A DNA stretch of 64,000 nt from Tritrichomonas musculus (taxonomy: Eukaryota > Parabasalia > Tritrichomonadida > Tritrichomonadidae), in NCBI GenBank assembly GCA_039105265.1, contig JAPFFF010000008.1, positions 2,294,001 through 2,358,000 on the forward strand. Direction: 5' to 3'. The notes below the pieces were generated by a model. That model saw nothing but the letters and a program-made list of their open reading frames with translations, was not told the origin of the DNA and searched no databases. Position 1 is the first letter of the stretch. Every line of letters starts with the position of its first letter. Shown piece after piece: positions 51,127 to 61,800 of this stretch. A program made the translations under genes and the position numbers.

Positions 51127-52059
51127 AAGGTTATTAGTTCGAACATTGATTAAAACGAATTGATGTGCTTTCATTGTTCTGTATCGATTCCATAGCTCTT
51201 CGAAATCTATTGGAAATGGAACTTGTTGATATATGTAGCCGAGTTTCTGTCGTGAATAACCACTAAAGATGAAGAATGATGTTGCATTATTTTTCCATTC
51301 TGTTGTTAAAGCTTTGAAGAACTGGATGTTAACGAATATGATTAGATTCTTATGTCGAAGCTGACTGATGGTATTGATAAAATAGGATGATTTAATTAGT
51401 TTCGATTTCAAGAAGTCTTCACAAAGAATGATAGTATTTAGTGGTTTATTTGGTTGACCTAGTTTATTGATATGAAGAAACTCAAACATATCGTTTAACT
51501 TCTTTTCATTTTGCTTCGCAAAAGGGGACTCCGTCCCTTCGATTACTATTTTTGGTGTTGATGAATATTTGTTATACAATTCTTTATATAAATCAAGCTG
51601 TTTAAGATATTCTTCAGCATTGCTGTCAGCAACAGTTTTTATTGGTAGCTGTATCAATTCGCGTTGGCTTTCGAATGTTGCATCATTGATTGTTCCGTTT
51701 CGTGATACATAAACAATTAAATGAAAGCCAGCGTTCTTCATTCGAGACATTTGAATAACATCTCGTAGCATTATATGACTCTTTCCTTTACCTTGCTGAC
51801 CAACGAGTATGTTCAATGAATTGTAATATGAATAAATACCGTTTGCGATTGGTCTGATTGATTCATTCTTTATTTTTGATTCATTGCGTTGATATGCTTT
51901 ATTCATCTCATCATCAATATTAAATGTTGTTTCATTAACAGTTGGCTTGAATGATTCATATTCAAATGCAAAACTCATTTGGTCATCATCATAATCAGAA
52001 CCACTAGAGAATAAAATCTCTTTGTAATTAAACTGAGTGGGTTTCATGAAACCTTTCAT
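51115..52059 (-). CDS. Polinton A32/FtsK-HerA-type packaging ATPase
   Basis: The 314-residue protein has Walker A VGQQGKGKSH near residue 84-93 and Walker B NTIILCEDF near 205. A later FFIFSGYSRQKLGYIYQQV segment matches the position of the sensor/arginine region in this ATPase class. Such ATPases pump DNA into capsids in Polintons, virophages and large DNA viruses. The first 80 residues are acidic and probably flexible. The gene lies antisense to the first Polinton gene. Size and motif spacing fit the Polinton ATPase family. Confidence 0.85.
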   Translation of the reverse strand: MKGFMKPTQFNYKEILFSSGSDYDDDQMSFAFEYESFKPTVNETTFNIDDEMNKAYQRNESKIKNESIRPIANGIYSYYNSLNILVGQQGKGKSHIMLRDVIQMSRMKNAGFHLIVYVSRNGTINDATFESQRELIQLPIKTVADSNAEEYLKQLDLYKELYNKYSSTPKIVIEGTESPFAKQNEKKLNDMFEFLHINKLGQPNKPLNTIILCEDFLKSKLIKSSYFINTISQLRHKNLIIFVNIQFFKALTTEWKNNATSFFIFSGYSRQKLGYIYQQVPFPIDFEELWNRYRTMKAHQFVLINVRTNNLSFI

Positions 52060-52225
52060 TTCTTTAGTTTTCGTTAAAGCTCTTCATGAATACATTTTTG
52101 TTCTTATCTCTTCACTGAGTTCTGGTTCTTTGTCAGGCATCATTAAAGATACTTCAACAATCTTCACTAAAAATAAACCTGTTAATAATGAAACAACTAA
52201 TATTTCATATATCATTTATTAGTTT

Positions 52226-52801
52226 TTAAATACATGTTTTTAATGAAATGTTGTGTCTAATGAGTTCGGTATAAATGCTATTATATTTGTATTTCAAGTC
52301 ATTTGATTCATTATTTTTGTACACCAATATCCTATCAATTAAAAGATATTTGGAACGAGAAACGCAACCATTACACGCACAATCATCATTGACAATCAAT
52401 TCAACTTTATCTGCTTGTGTTAGTAATTTGATGAGTTCCATTAATGTATTTGAATGACAAATCAATAAATCATTGACTTTTATTGGATTGGTTTCATAGA
52501 TGGATAATAATATCTCAAGGAATTTGTTTTTGGTTTCAAGTTCTGTTATATCAGCTCCAATATCACTGATACCTCTTTCTAGGGAAACGTTGTTTGTTGG
52601 ATGCTGTGATTGATATACTCCACTCATCTGAGGTATAGTAAAATTTGTGGCTTGAGATGATTGTGGTAATGGTTGAACTGATGGATATTCAACTGGTTGT
52701 GGTTGCTTTGGTTTGATGTTTATATTAATACTGGTTGATTGTTCCTGCTTAACTGATGCATCGTTCTCGCTACTTAATATACGAGCTTTTGATAATGCCA
52801 T
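52226..52801 (-). CDS. Polinton protein, unknown
   Basis: The 191-residue protein has a Gln/Pro/Ser-rich disordered N-terminal third and a helical region near 80-130. A compact C-terminal part has CACNGC-like cysteines (near residue 145-150) that could bind metal. It lies in a run of minus-strand genes, 55 bp from the next. Family and function are not recognised. Confidence 0.65.
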   Translation of the reverse strand: MALSKARILSSENDASVKQEQSTSININIKPKQPQPVEYPSVQPLPQSSQATNFTIPQMSGVYQSQHPTNNVSLERGISDIGADITELETKNKFLEILLSIYETNPIKVNDLLICHSNTLMELIKLLTQADKVELIVNDDCACNGCVSRSKYLLIDRILVYKNNESNDLKYKYNSIYTELIRHNISLKTCI

Positions 52802-52855
52802 GAATGTTTGAATAAAAATAAAACAACATTAATGATGAGTCATTCAATGATTCAT

Positions 52856-53101
52856 TTACAAAGTCATTTGTTCAGCTGATTTGATACGTTCATCAATAGC
52901 TCTTAATTGTATTTTAATCGATTCAATATCATTAAATAGTTGTTTATATATCGACAATATGTGAATCATCTTATCAAACTTTCCGTTTAATGCATCATCT
53001 TCAGAATTCATACATTCATTGAATATCTTGTCTTTAACTATTCGAAACTGAGCGTGTAAAGCTGATGTATCACAACTCAAACCTTTAATTGCACTATTCA
53101 T
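52856..53101 (-). CDS. Polinton small helical protein, unknown
   Basis: The 81-residue protein is mostly helical with heptad-like spacing (KMIHILSIYKQLFNDIESIK). It is probably a small coiled-coil protein. It is separated by 54 bp from the gene downstream and by 38 bp from the gene upstream on the same strand, in keeping with compact virus-like packing. No family is recognised. Confidence 0.6.
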   Translation of the reverse strand: MNSAIKGLSCDTSALHAQFRIVKDKIFNECMNSEDDALNGKFDKMIHILSIYKQLFNDIESIKIQLRAIDERIKSAEQMTL

Positions 53102-53139
53102 TTTAAACCAAAAATAAACAAATTAATTAAATGATATTT

Positions 53140-53490
53140 TTATTCTTTGTTGTTCTTAAATGCCAATAATCTATTAATCATATATGATGATACATTTAAC
53201 TTCAATTTTTCCTTCAATAAGTTTTGTGTATATGAACACCTTTTATGTCCTGGCAACTTATTTATATCATTCATTACTTTATCATCCAAAAATTGTATAA
53301 CTTTTTCACGTTCATCCTTGTTCAAGAACTTTGATGAATTGAATATTGAACGCGTTCTTTTATGGTTTGCTTCTGTATTTGCTTCTTCATTTGTTTCTTC
53401 TTCTTCACTTACTTCTTGTTTTGATTCTAATATCAAAAGTAATTTATGTATTTCTTCAATGTGTTTTATTATTTCTCTTAACTCAGACAT
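53140..53490 (-). CDS. Polinton small protein, possible DNA-binding
   Basis: The 116-residue protein has an acidic N-terminal coiled segment (Glu-rich near 25-42) and a basic helical C-terminal part, with KFLNKDEREKVIQFLDD and then a SYTQNLLKEKLKLNVSSYMI stretch. The latter would fit a helix-turn-helix-like fold. That reading is tentative. Its ATG is only 92 bp from the ATG of the divergent DNA polymerase gene, so the two probably share a promoter region. Confidence 0.6.
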   Translation of the reverse strand: MSELREIIKHIEEIHKLLLILESKQEVSEEEETNEEANTEANHKRTRSIFNSSKFLNKDEREKVIQFLDDKVMNDINKLPGHKRCSYTQNLLKEKLKLNVSSYMINRLLAFKNNKE

Positions 53491-53582
53491 TTCAATGAAA
53501 TAAAAAACTCGAAATATTTTTTATTTTTTGATTTAACATTTTTTCAAATTTCAAATAATTTGATTTTTTAATAATATCATAA

Positions 53583-56500
53583 ATGAGTTCTCGTTATTAC
53601 TATAGAAAAGATACCAAATCATTTGTTATTGAACAAATCAGGTATATCAATAATGAACTTCAATTAAAACCTCGCTTATCAACATCTAAACCTTCTGACT
53701 ATGATGTTAAACATTTCAAGTCAATCTTAGAAAACTATCTAACTTCATTCGGTTTTAGAGAACATGAAGGCAATGGAATCAATGATACAACAATATTAGC
53801 TTTCGTCAATAGAATGAAGAAAGAAGCAGAAGAACAAGAAGAAGAGGAGGAAGAGGAACAATTTGAAGAAGAAGAACAAAATGATGAACAAAAACTAAAA
53901 CAAAAACAAATCGAGAACAACATTAAAATAGCTCATGATGCACTCAACAAAGCCCTTCAATTAATTAAATCTGAAAATATATTATTGAGACCATTACCGC
54001 CAAAGACAAACAAACAACCTCAACGATATGAAGACATTCGATTCAACAATGAAAATGCTGAATTAATTGAATACCTCAAAAAGTTTGGCTATAAAGGTGT
54101 TCATTCAAAACATGACTCATATTTCATAATCAATGAACCTGAGAACTTTGATGAAGCAGTTGAAGCATGCAGTCATTTCATTGACCAATTCCCAAATGAT
54201 AATGAAAAGGTTGAACGATTAGATGAAGACAGTAAAGAACCGATAAAAATATATTACAAGAACGGAGTTTCATCAATTGAAGACATCAATGAATATTTGA
54301 CTGAAACAGTATTTAAACAAGAAGTGAAACCGTTCAAAATATATTTTCAATTGACTGGTATATTTGAGATACCACCAAAGAATGAAAACGAAAGATATAC
54401 ATATGAAGCAAGTGAAATCAAATGGAAGAATTATAAATCATCAGTACCGATAATCGTTAGAGAGAATAAAGATATTGATAAAGTTAAACTGTATATTGAA
54501 TCAAAGATTCATGAATATGAAACCACTGCTTCAAACATCAAATTGTGTATCGTTTGGTCTGTTTCATTTACAATCTCTCGTGTCGTTAAGATAACAGGTA
54601 AGATTGATGGATTACCAGAAGAGTTCATTAAAAATAAATATATCATTATGGATAACGTTGATGATTGTTTATGTTGGTATCGTTTCCTTGCTTGCTGTTT
54701 GAATAAGCAACTTATTGAAACACGAACATTTAAAATCTCCAACAGAACAGCAGCAGCAAAGAAAATATTATGTGAAGAACACGGAATAACTTATTCAACA
54801 AAACCTTCAAAAGCAGCAAATCAATTCATCAACACATTCAAAGGAATCACGATTGAAGAAATGAAAGAATCAGCCAAGAATCATAACATCAATGTCAACA
54901 TCTATGAATATGACAAAGAGAAACATATTTATGATATTCAAGACCAATGGCACAACACTGATGAATCAAACAAAACATTTTCAGCTCTGTTGTATTCAAA
55001 AGATAAGATACTTCATATCATGTACATCATTGATGCTGAAGCATTAACAAACATTCATATATGTCCTCATTGTGGTTCATACATTCACAAAGGAAATAAC
55101 AATATTGACAGATTCAACAGACATGTAGATAAATGTGATGGCAAATTCAAAAAGGATTTCATACCTTCACGAGAAGCTTTGCCATATTGTCCACACATTT
55201 TAAACAATCCTGTTTATTTGTATTGTCTTTCATATGAACTTGAATGGAAGCCAACAATTCATTATATCACTTATGATTTTGAAACAATGGAGCAAAAGAT
55301 TGAAAAGAAAGTTAGTGATAAATCAGTTATCAATTCTCGATTGATTCCTTTGAGTGTTTCATCATGTGTGAAACTTGATAAAGGTTTGATAACAAAGAAC
55401 TTTGATATAAGAACAAATGAATTCATTGCCAAATGGATTGACTGGTTATTTGTTGTTGGCTGTGATGTGTATGTTGATAAATTGAATCATTTGAAGAGCT
55501 TTATTAAAGATAAATCAGAAGATGAACTCAATAAAATAGATACATCATTGAAAACAATAACAGTATTCGGTTTTAACTCATCACGATTTGATTCAAACTT
55601 ATTCAAAGAGCAATTGATTAAAAATCATTGGTCTATCGATAGTGGAATGATTGGAACTGCTACATCACTGAAACAATTCATATTGAAATCATCAAAGTAT
55701 CCCATTCGATTACGATTCATTGACGCACAGGCATTTGTTGCTGGTGGTACGCTCAGACAGTTTGGAATCGATTTTGGCGGTATATCTAACAGTTCGAAAG
55801 GTGTATTTCCTTATGAAGCAATCAACAGCGAGAATTATAATGAAGTGTTATCAAAGAATGAACCATTCAAATATGAAGACTTTTACAGTTATCTCAATCA
55901 AAAGAATCCATTAACAAAAGCTGATTATGAAGAGTATTTGATTGATTCAAAGAGGTTTGCAACACGTTGGGATTACTTGTTATCATACAATGACAATGAT
56001 GTTGAAATGATGATTAATCCTATTGACAACCTTATTCAAATGAATGCTGAATATAAAGTTGATTTGATTAGCAATCTTTCGTTATCAAAGAATGCTTCAT
56101 GTATCAAATATGCTCTTGCTTACAAAGATTTCAACCCGAAGAACGACTATGAAATCATCAACAAATCAAATACATTCAAACCAACAATGAAATGGTGGTT
56201 AAATAAATGTGATAATTATCGAAAGCAAGACATGAAACATAATTTTTGCTCGCAAAAAGGCGATTCATCGCTTCAATCAAATCAAAATCAACGTGATATA
56301 TCAAAATGTGTTAGTGAAAAAGATTTTGATGCATTCATGAAATTGTATGAATCAAATGAAACAGGTAAATGTCATTTATGTGGTGAACACTTTACTTACA
56401 ACAACAAACCGACACTTGACAGAATAGATAACAACAAAGGACATCAGATTGATAACTGTTTACTTGCTTGTGCTGAATGTAATCGTTTGAGACAACGTGA

Positions 56501-58145
56501 TGATGACAAGATAACAAGAACCAAAATACAATTGAAGAAATTCTGCAAGCTCCATCACCTGCCAACACTCATAACTGATGAAAAAGAATACTACAATTTG
56601 AGAGAGAACATAACGGGAGGATTATCAAATGTACTTCATCGAGTGAACATTAGAGGTCAAACATTAATCAATAAACTCAAATATGATGCCGTTAATGACA
56701 GAATCATTAGCTATGACACTTCAAACATAGTTTCACACGTTGCTGGTATTGATTTCAATTCATTGTATCCCTCATCATTCAGTTCAGTAAAACATTCATT
56801 CAATCCTTATCACGGAGGAATCATGTACATGCCTGGTTCATTTATAAAACGATTTGATGTTTATGATGAACAAGGAAACAAGAATGAAAAGGTGTTCAAT
56901 GCTGCAATGAATATCATTCAATCAAAGAAGCGATTTGATGCAAACCCTGAGTTTATATTCAAAGCTGAAGTCAAATTAAGATGTCCAAAGAATAAAATCA
57001 ATGATTTGATTAACTTTCCCCCTGTGTTTAGAAACATCAATATAATGAATGATGAGCAAACGATTGGAAGTTATATGTACAAATACATGAAAGACAATAA
57101 ACTGAATTCAGCAGATAAAGAAACAAGAAAGCTGACAATGTTGCTTGATACATGCGGAACATTTATGACGTTCTCGAATTACCTTTTATGGTTTTTAATC
57201 GACCACGGACTTATTGTTGATGACATTAAGAGCTTAAGTTTATATGAAGCTCATGACGGATTCAATCAATTTGTTTGTGAGTTTATGAAGAAGCGTCAAG
57301 ATATATTGTCAGGAAAGGCACACGGGAACGAAAAGTTTTACAAGATTAGTATGAACGGATCTTACGGATATGACGGTATGAATTCAGAGAACTTCAACAA
57401 AGTCAGAATTGTTGATAAAAATAAAGCCTTTCAATTGATTGCATCCGATACTTATCGCAATGGATGTAAATTGTCAAATGATTGTTATTTGATACAATCA
57501 CAACCTCATTCATTCAAATGCACTACATGTCTTCAGGAATCATTTTGGACATTAGACAATGCGAAATATTGGTATTTGACTTTCCTTTATGACTTTCTTT
57601 ACAAATGCATTGACATGAATAAAATTCATTTCAACTCGGTCGATACAGACAGCCTTTACATGTCTATAGCTGGTGATATGAATAAACCGATTGACCAGTT
57701 GTTTGATTACGTCATCAAAGACAAATCATTTTATGATAAACACATTTATAGCTTTATGCCAAACCCTGCAATCAATGATGTATATGATGAGAAAAAGATA
57801 CTCGGATGCTGTGTAGAAAAGTTTGGAGCAAATCAAGTTGCTTTGTGTGCTAAATGTTATACGATTTGGTCAGATGACAAAACAATTTCATTAAAGCTCA
57901 AAGGTATATCATTGAAGAAGAACAACATCAAATCAAGTGATTACAAAAATGTCATTGAAAAGCAATCAGTAATGAAAGGCAAAAATATAAACCTTCAAAT
58001 GAATTCACAACTGATGAGTAAAATAACTGTAATCAAAAATGCTTTAACAGCAGCACATTCAAAAATGTTGGTATTATCAAATCATTGTTGTTGTCCTTAT
58101 GTCAATGGTTTCACTGCAAAGGATTATTTCATTGAGAATCATTAA
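53583..58145 (+). CDS. Polinton protein-primed DNA polymerase B with embedded HNH domain
   Basis: The protein has 1520 residues. An OTU-like segment (VDDCLCWYRFLACCLN, near 357) is followed by a C2H2 finger (CPHCGSYIHKG...RHVDKC, near 492). The 3'-5' exonuclease motifs are YDFETM (about 563), FNSSRFDSNLF (about 665) and YNDNDVEMM (about 802). The polymerase motifs are DFNSLYPSSF (about 1057), KISMNGSYGYDG (about 1254) and VDTDSLYMS (about 1353). Between exonuclease and polymerase, at about 925-975, lies an HNH-type zinc module with CHLCGEHF, TLDRIDNNKGH and CAECNRLRQ. The front part matches the N-terminal layout of protist protein-primed polymerases. It replicates the element's own DNA. Confidence 0.93.
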   Translation: MSSRYYYRKDTKSFVIEQIRYINNELQLKPRLSTSKPSDYDVKHFKSILENYLTSFGFREHEGNGINDTTILAFVNRMKKEAEEQEEEEEEEQFEEEEQNDEQKLKQKQIENNIKIAHDALNKALQLIKSENILLRPLPPKTNKQPQRYEDIRFNNENAELIEYLKKFGYKGVHSKHDSYFIINEPENFDEAVEACSHFIDQFPNDNEKVERLDEDSKEPIKIYYKNGVSSIEDINEYLTETVFKQEVKPFKIYFQLTGIFEIPPKNENERYTYEASEIKWKNYKSSVPIIVRENKDIDKVKLYIESKIHEYETTASNIKLCIVWSVSFTISRVVKITGKIDGLPEEFIKNKYIIMDNVDDCLCWYRFLACCLNKQLIETRTFKISNRTAAAKKILCEEHGITYSTKPSKAANQFINTFKGITIEEMKESAKNHNINVNIYEYDKEKHIYDIQDQWHNTDESNKTFSALLYSKDKILHIMYIIDAEALTNIHICPHCGSYIHKGNNNIDRFNRHVDKCDGKFKKDFIPSREALPYCPHILNNPVYLYCLSYELEWKPTIHYITYDFETMEQKIEKKVSDKSVINSRLIPLSVSSCVKLDKGLITKNFDIRTNEFIAKWIDWLFVVGCDVYVDKLNHLKSFIKDKSEDELNKIDTSLKTITVFGFNSSRFDSNLFKEQLIKNHWSIDSGMIGTATSLKQFILKSSKYPIRLRFIDAQAFVAGGTLRQFGIDFGGISNSSKGVFPYEAINSENYNEVLSKNEPFKYEDFYSYLNQKNPLTKADYEEYLIDSKRFATRWDYLLSYNDNDVEMMINPIDNLIQMNAEYKVDLISNLSLSKNASCIKYALAYKDFNPKNDYEIINKSNTFKPTMKWWLNKCDNYRKQDMKHNFCSQKGDSSLQSNQNQRDISKCVSEKDFDAFMKLYESNETGKCHLCGEHFTYNNKPTLDRIDNNKGHQIDNCLLACAECNRLRQRDDDKITRTKIQLKKFCKLHHLPTLITDEKEYYNLRENITGGLSNVLHRVNIRGQTLINKLKYDAVNDRIISYDTSNIVSHVAGIDFNSLYPSSFSSVKHSFNPYHGGIMYMPGSFIKRFDVYDEQGNKNEKVFNAAMNIIQSKKRFDANPEFIFKAEVKLRCPKNKINDLINFPPVFRNINIMNDEQTIGSYMYKYMKDNKLNSADKETRKLTMLLDTCGTFMTFSNYLLWFLIDHGLIVDDIKSLSLYEAHDGFNQFVCEFMKKRQDILSGKAHGNEKFYKISMNGSYGYDGMNSENFNKVRIVDKNKAFQLIASDTYRNGCKLSNDCYLIQSQPHSFKCTTCLQESFWTLDNAKYWYLTFLYDFLYKCIDMNKIHFNSVDTDSLYMSIAGDMNKPIDQLFDYVIKDKSFYDKHIYSFMPNPAINDVYDEKKILGCCVEKFGANQVALCAKCYTIWSDDKTISLKLKGISLKKNNIKSSDYKNVIEKQSVMKGKNINLQMNSQLMSKITVIKNALTAAHSKMLVLSNHCCCPYVNGFTAKDYFIENH

Positions 58146-58200
58146 ACAATTAATTTAATGATTTTATTTTAAAAAATCAATTTTTTTATTTTTGTTATAA

Positions 58201-58839
58201 ATGAGTCAACCAACTGAACAAACACAAATTGAAAATGCTGAAGCTGAATTTGAACCTTTGAAAGGTTTTGAAAGTGATTATGAAATTCAAACAACTTTCC
58301 CTTATAACATCAAGAATAAGAAAACAGGAAAAATAATAGCTGAAGGTGAATACAGACAAAATGTTTATCCGTGTGTAAACCTAAATAACAAAATATATTA
58401 TAAACATATTCTTGTAGCAAAGCAATTTATTGAAAACCCTAATAATCTACCACAAGTCGACCATAAGAATAGAATCAAAACTGATTATCATCTTGATAAT
58501 TTACGATTTGTATCAAGTTCAGAGAATAATAAAAATAAATCAAATTATAAAGGTATTCAATATGAATTCATTGATGACATACCTGATGATGCAATTGTTA
58601 TTGATTTCTATGAAACAAAGACAGAAAGGAAAGAATTTGAAGAAAACACGTATTATTATTACCATGATGATACTAATAATGAAGACATTTTTTATGCAAA
58701 GATTACTGATAATATTTATAAAATTCTTCATATCAATACAAATAAATCAGGCAATGAATTTATTTCAATGAACGATATAAATAATCAAAAAGTTAGCGTA
58801 TATATTAATAGATTCAAACATCAACATGATTTGATTTGA
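58201..58839 (+). CDS. NUMOD4-HNH endonuclease-like protein
   Basis: The 212-residue protein has an N-terminal FEPLKGFESDYEI segment matching the NUMOD4 start. Next are a strand-rich stretch with YPCVNLNNKIYYKHILVAKQ, then FIENPNN, VDHKNRIKTDYHLDNLRFV and SSSENNKNKS. These follow the order seen in NUMOD4-HNH homing-type endonucleases, with the HNH His in VDHK. The C-terminal 100 residues are extra and unrecognised. It follows the polymerase gene by 55 bp. It could be a selfish nuclease carried by the element or a domesticated replication or repair nuclease. Confidence 0.8.
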   Translation: MSQPTEQTQIENAEAEFEPLKGFESDYEIQTTFPYNIKNKKTGKIIAEGEYRQNVYPCVNLNNKIYYKHILVAKQFIENPNNLPQVDHKNRIKTDYHLDNLRFVSSSENNKNKSNYKGIQYEFIDDIPDDAIVIDFYETKTERKEFEENTYYYYHDDTNNEDIFYAKITDNIYKILHINTNKSGNEFISMNDINNQKVSVYINRFKHQHDLI

Positions 58840-58845
58840 TTTGAT

Positions 58846-61800
58846 TTACTCTTTGAATACAGCTAATGTTCTTTCATCAATGATACTTGTAATGATTCCA
58901 ACAGTCATACGTTTTATTTTTGATGTTATTGCTGTCTCTCCTGAAAGAACTTTCAGCTTATTGTCTTCATTATCGATAAACACCTCATCACCGATTGAAT
59001 AACATGATGAATCATTAACGCGAACCATATAATCACCATGTGAACTAAATGTGATACATTTATTTTTGTCATCGATTCTCACACATATACCGACATACTC
59101 CTTCCATGTTCCTGATGTCTTGACACTACAAATACAATCAGTTGTATCATCTGCTGTTGATGGTTTCCATTCATCACCAACATGTTTGTAAACCTTACCT
59201 GTCATATACACTGGAGAACCAACAACGAAATCACTAACAGAGTTCATTGATGATTCAATCGGCGAGTAATGTGTGATTGTTGTGTTTGATTGTGCACCGT
59301 AAATAGCAGCCTTATATTTTGCTAAATAACCTCGGGACATGATGCATCTTGAATATATTTGTTTAGCATCTAATAATTCCTGAGTAGTTGTCCAAGAATA
59401 TCCGCCTATCGGGAAATTATATGTCAGGGGTCTTCCTGATGTTATATCAACAGTGTCTTCATAATAGAATGGGAATTTGAAATTGTCGAAATACACAGTT
59501 CTTTGATGTAATACAAGAACAATGTTATGAGGATTTCCAGTTGTATCATAGAATAATATTCTTATTTCCAAACATAGCGCATAATCACCTACTATATATT
59601 CCAGTTTAATTACCTTATCTTCAAGTTTTAGATAATGAATTGATATTTCACCGCCCTCTGTAATCGGTCCGCAATCAATAGCACATTTTTTTATTAGTTG
59701 TTCTTCTGTTATGACGTTTGACTTCAGTGCAAAGTTATCATTCACATATTTCACCGAAGTAATCATATTATCGTTCACAGGTCGGATGCTGATTAATGTG
59801 ATAGACGCATCATATATATTGGTTAGTGTATCATCCGCAGCTCTCAATGAAACGATATGGGTATTATAATTAATATTTATTAATTCATTGCTTGTTGATT
59901 TGTAAATCATATTCAAACTTTTATATAAACTGTATTCGTATTCAACTTCTTCATATGATGCATCATCAGCATTTCGTTTGAATTTGACGATAATATTTTT
60001 GGTTGTGAATACTCTTCTTATATCATCATCAGGAACTACACAACCACTTTCATTCTGTGTACATTGAATTGTGATTTGTTCTGGATTTTCATCAACAACA
60101 TTTGCAGTTTTAATAAATGGTGATTCGATTTGTGCTTTAATGACGTTGATTAACCATTGAGTATTGCCACTTGAATTACACAACATAAATTCGCCACGGT
60201 CATACCATACAATAGATAATCCATTATCTAACATCATTCTATACCCTCTCATATATTTTTCATAAGGCTTGAATATCAAATCAAAATGTTGAATATTGTT
60301 AATGTAATCCTTGTTAGAACCCCAATTAACATCAAATATCACATGTATATCGGTTTCTGGTAAGTATGGTTTTACAAATATATAATCACGAACGGGATTC
60401 GGATATTCAATATTCAATTCAGTTCCGTATAATGCAGTACTCAATGCAGATTCATTAACCAAATCAGTTGGAATTGTTGGTATATCTGTTTTCAATGCAT
60501 ACTTATCTAATTCATAAGCCAATTCATCTTCATCAACAAACTTCTCATCAGCTTGTGCACTAGAATAATATGGTGTCAAGTCAACAGGTTCTGGTATATC
60601 CGTCTTCAAAGCATAATTGTTTGACACATATCTAGCTGAATAAGCGTTTCTGTCTGTTGGTTCGATAGTTTTGGTAATTGAACACGATAAAACTTCTGGT
60701 GTATCGCCAGTTCCTGGATTGATTAATTCATGGCTGTCATACAAAAACCAAATACTTGAATCACTTCCTTCGATACGCATTATCTGAGAGGGTTGTTCGT
60801 CATCATCGTCATTGTACGAATAGTCTACATGAACATAATGACCCGTATAAAAACTGTTTGATGAAACAATATCCAACCCGTATTGCTCAATCAGTTCATG
60901 ATATGTGTTGTAATCCAAATCAGGAATTGTATTATTGACGATTTCGAATTGAATTGTTGTTTGACCCTCAATAATTTCTGGGATTTCACTCTTCATTGCA
61001 TATTTTCCTTCTGCAACTGTTTTCGTTTCATACTTATCTAATTCATAAGCCAATTCATCCTCATCGACGAACTTCTCATCAGCTTGTGCACTAGTATAAT
61101 ACGGTGTCAAATCAACAGGTTCAGGTATATCACTCTTCAATGCTAATTCATCATTTGTTTCTGCTAATGTTATTGTTATTGGAAGGTATTGATATCTATC
61201 ATAAATTGCTCCAGTAAATTCATCCCACACTAATTCAAAATACTCCCCTTCACTTTCAAATCCTTCAGCTTCATGTTGTTTAACGTTATATTCATCATCA
61301 GCATATAATTCATTTGTCTTAAATCTGATATCAAAATGGAATATATTACCACTATTGTCTAATTTATAACCAACCAAATGTGTTCCTTCTTTGAACGGTA
61401 AAACGTGAGATGTATCCATTCCGTTTTCTTCATATTCTTCTGGTACTGGACCTATATTAGGAAACATATATGTCTTGATTTCAATTGTGTATTCAGTTGA
61501 TACAGTCAAATTATCTCTCGTGATGTAATTCTTCAAATCATCTTTTGGAACATATCGTTCGGCACAATCATCCAAAGCCGATTGAAAACCTTCATTAACT
61601 GCTATACTTGTTAAACACATTGATGCTTGAGCTGATAATGGTTTATCATCTTCAGCCATCAATTTCTGAAACATTTCGTCGGGTAATAGTTCTTTTATGT
61701 TCAATTGCAACTCACTATTTTTGAGTACTTCTGGTATATCCGTCTTCAATGCATAATTCGTTATATCAATTGGTTCAGGTATATCAGTTGATAAAGCATA

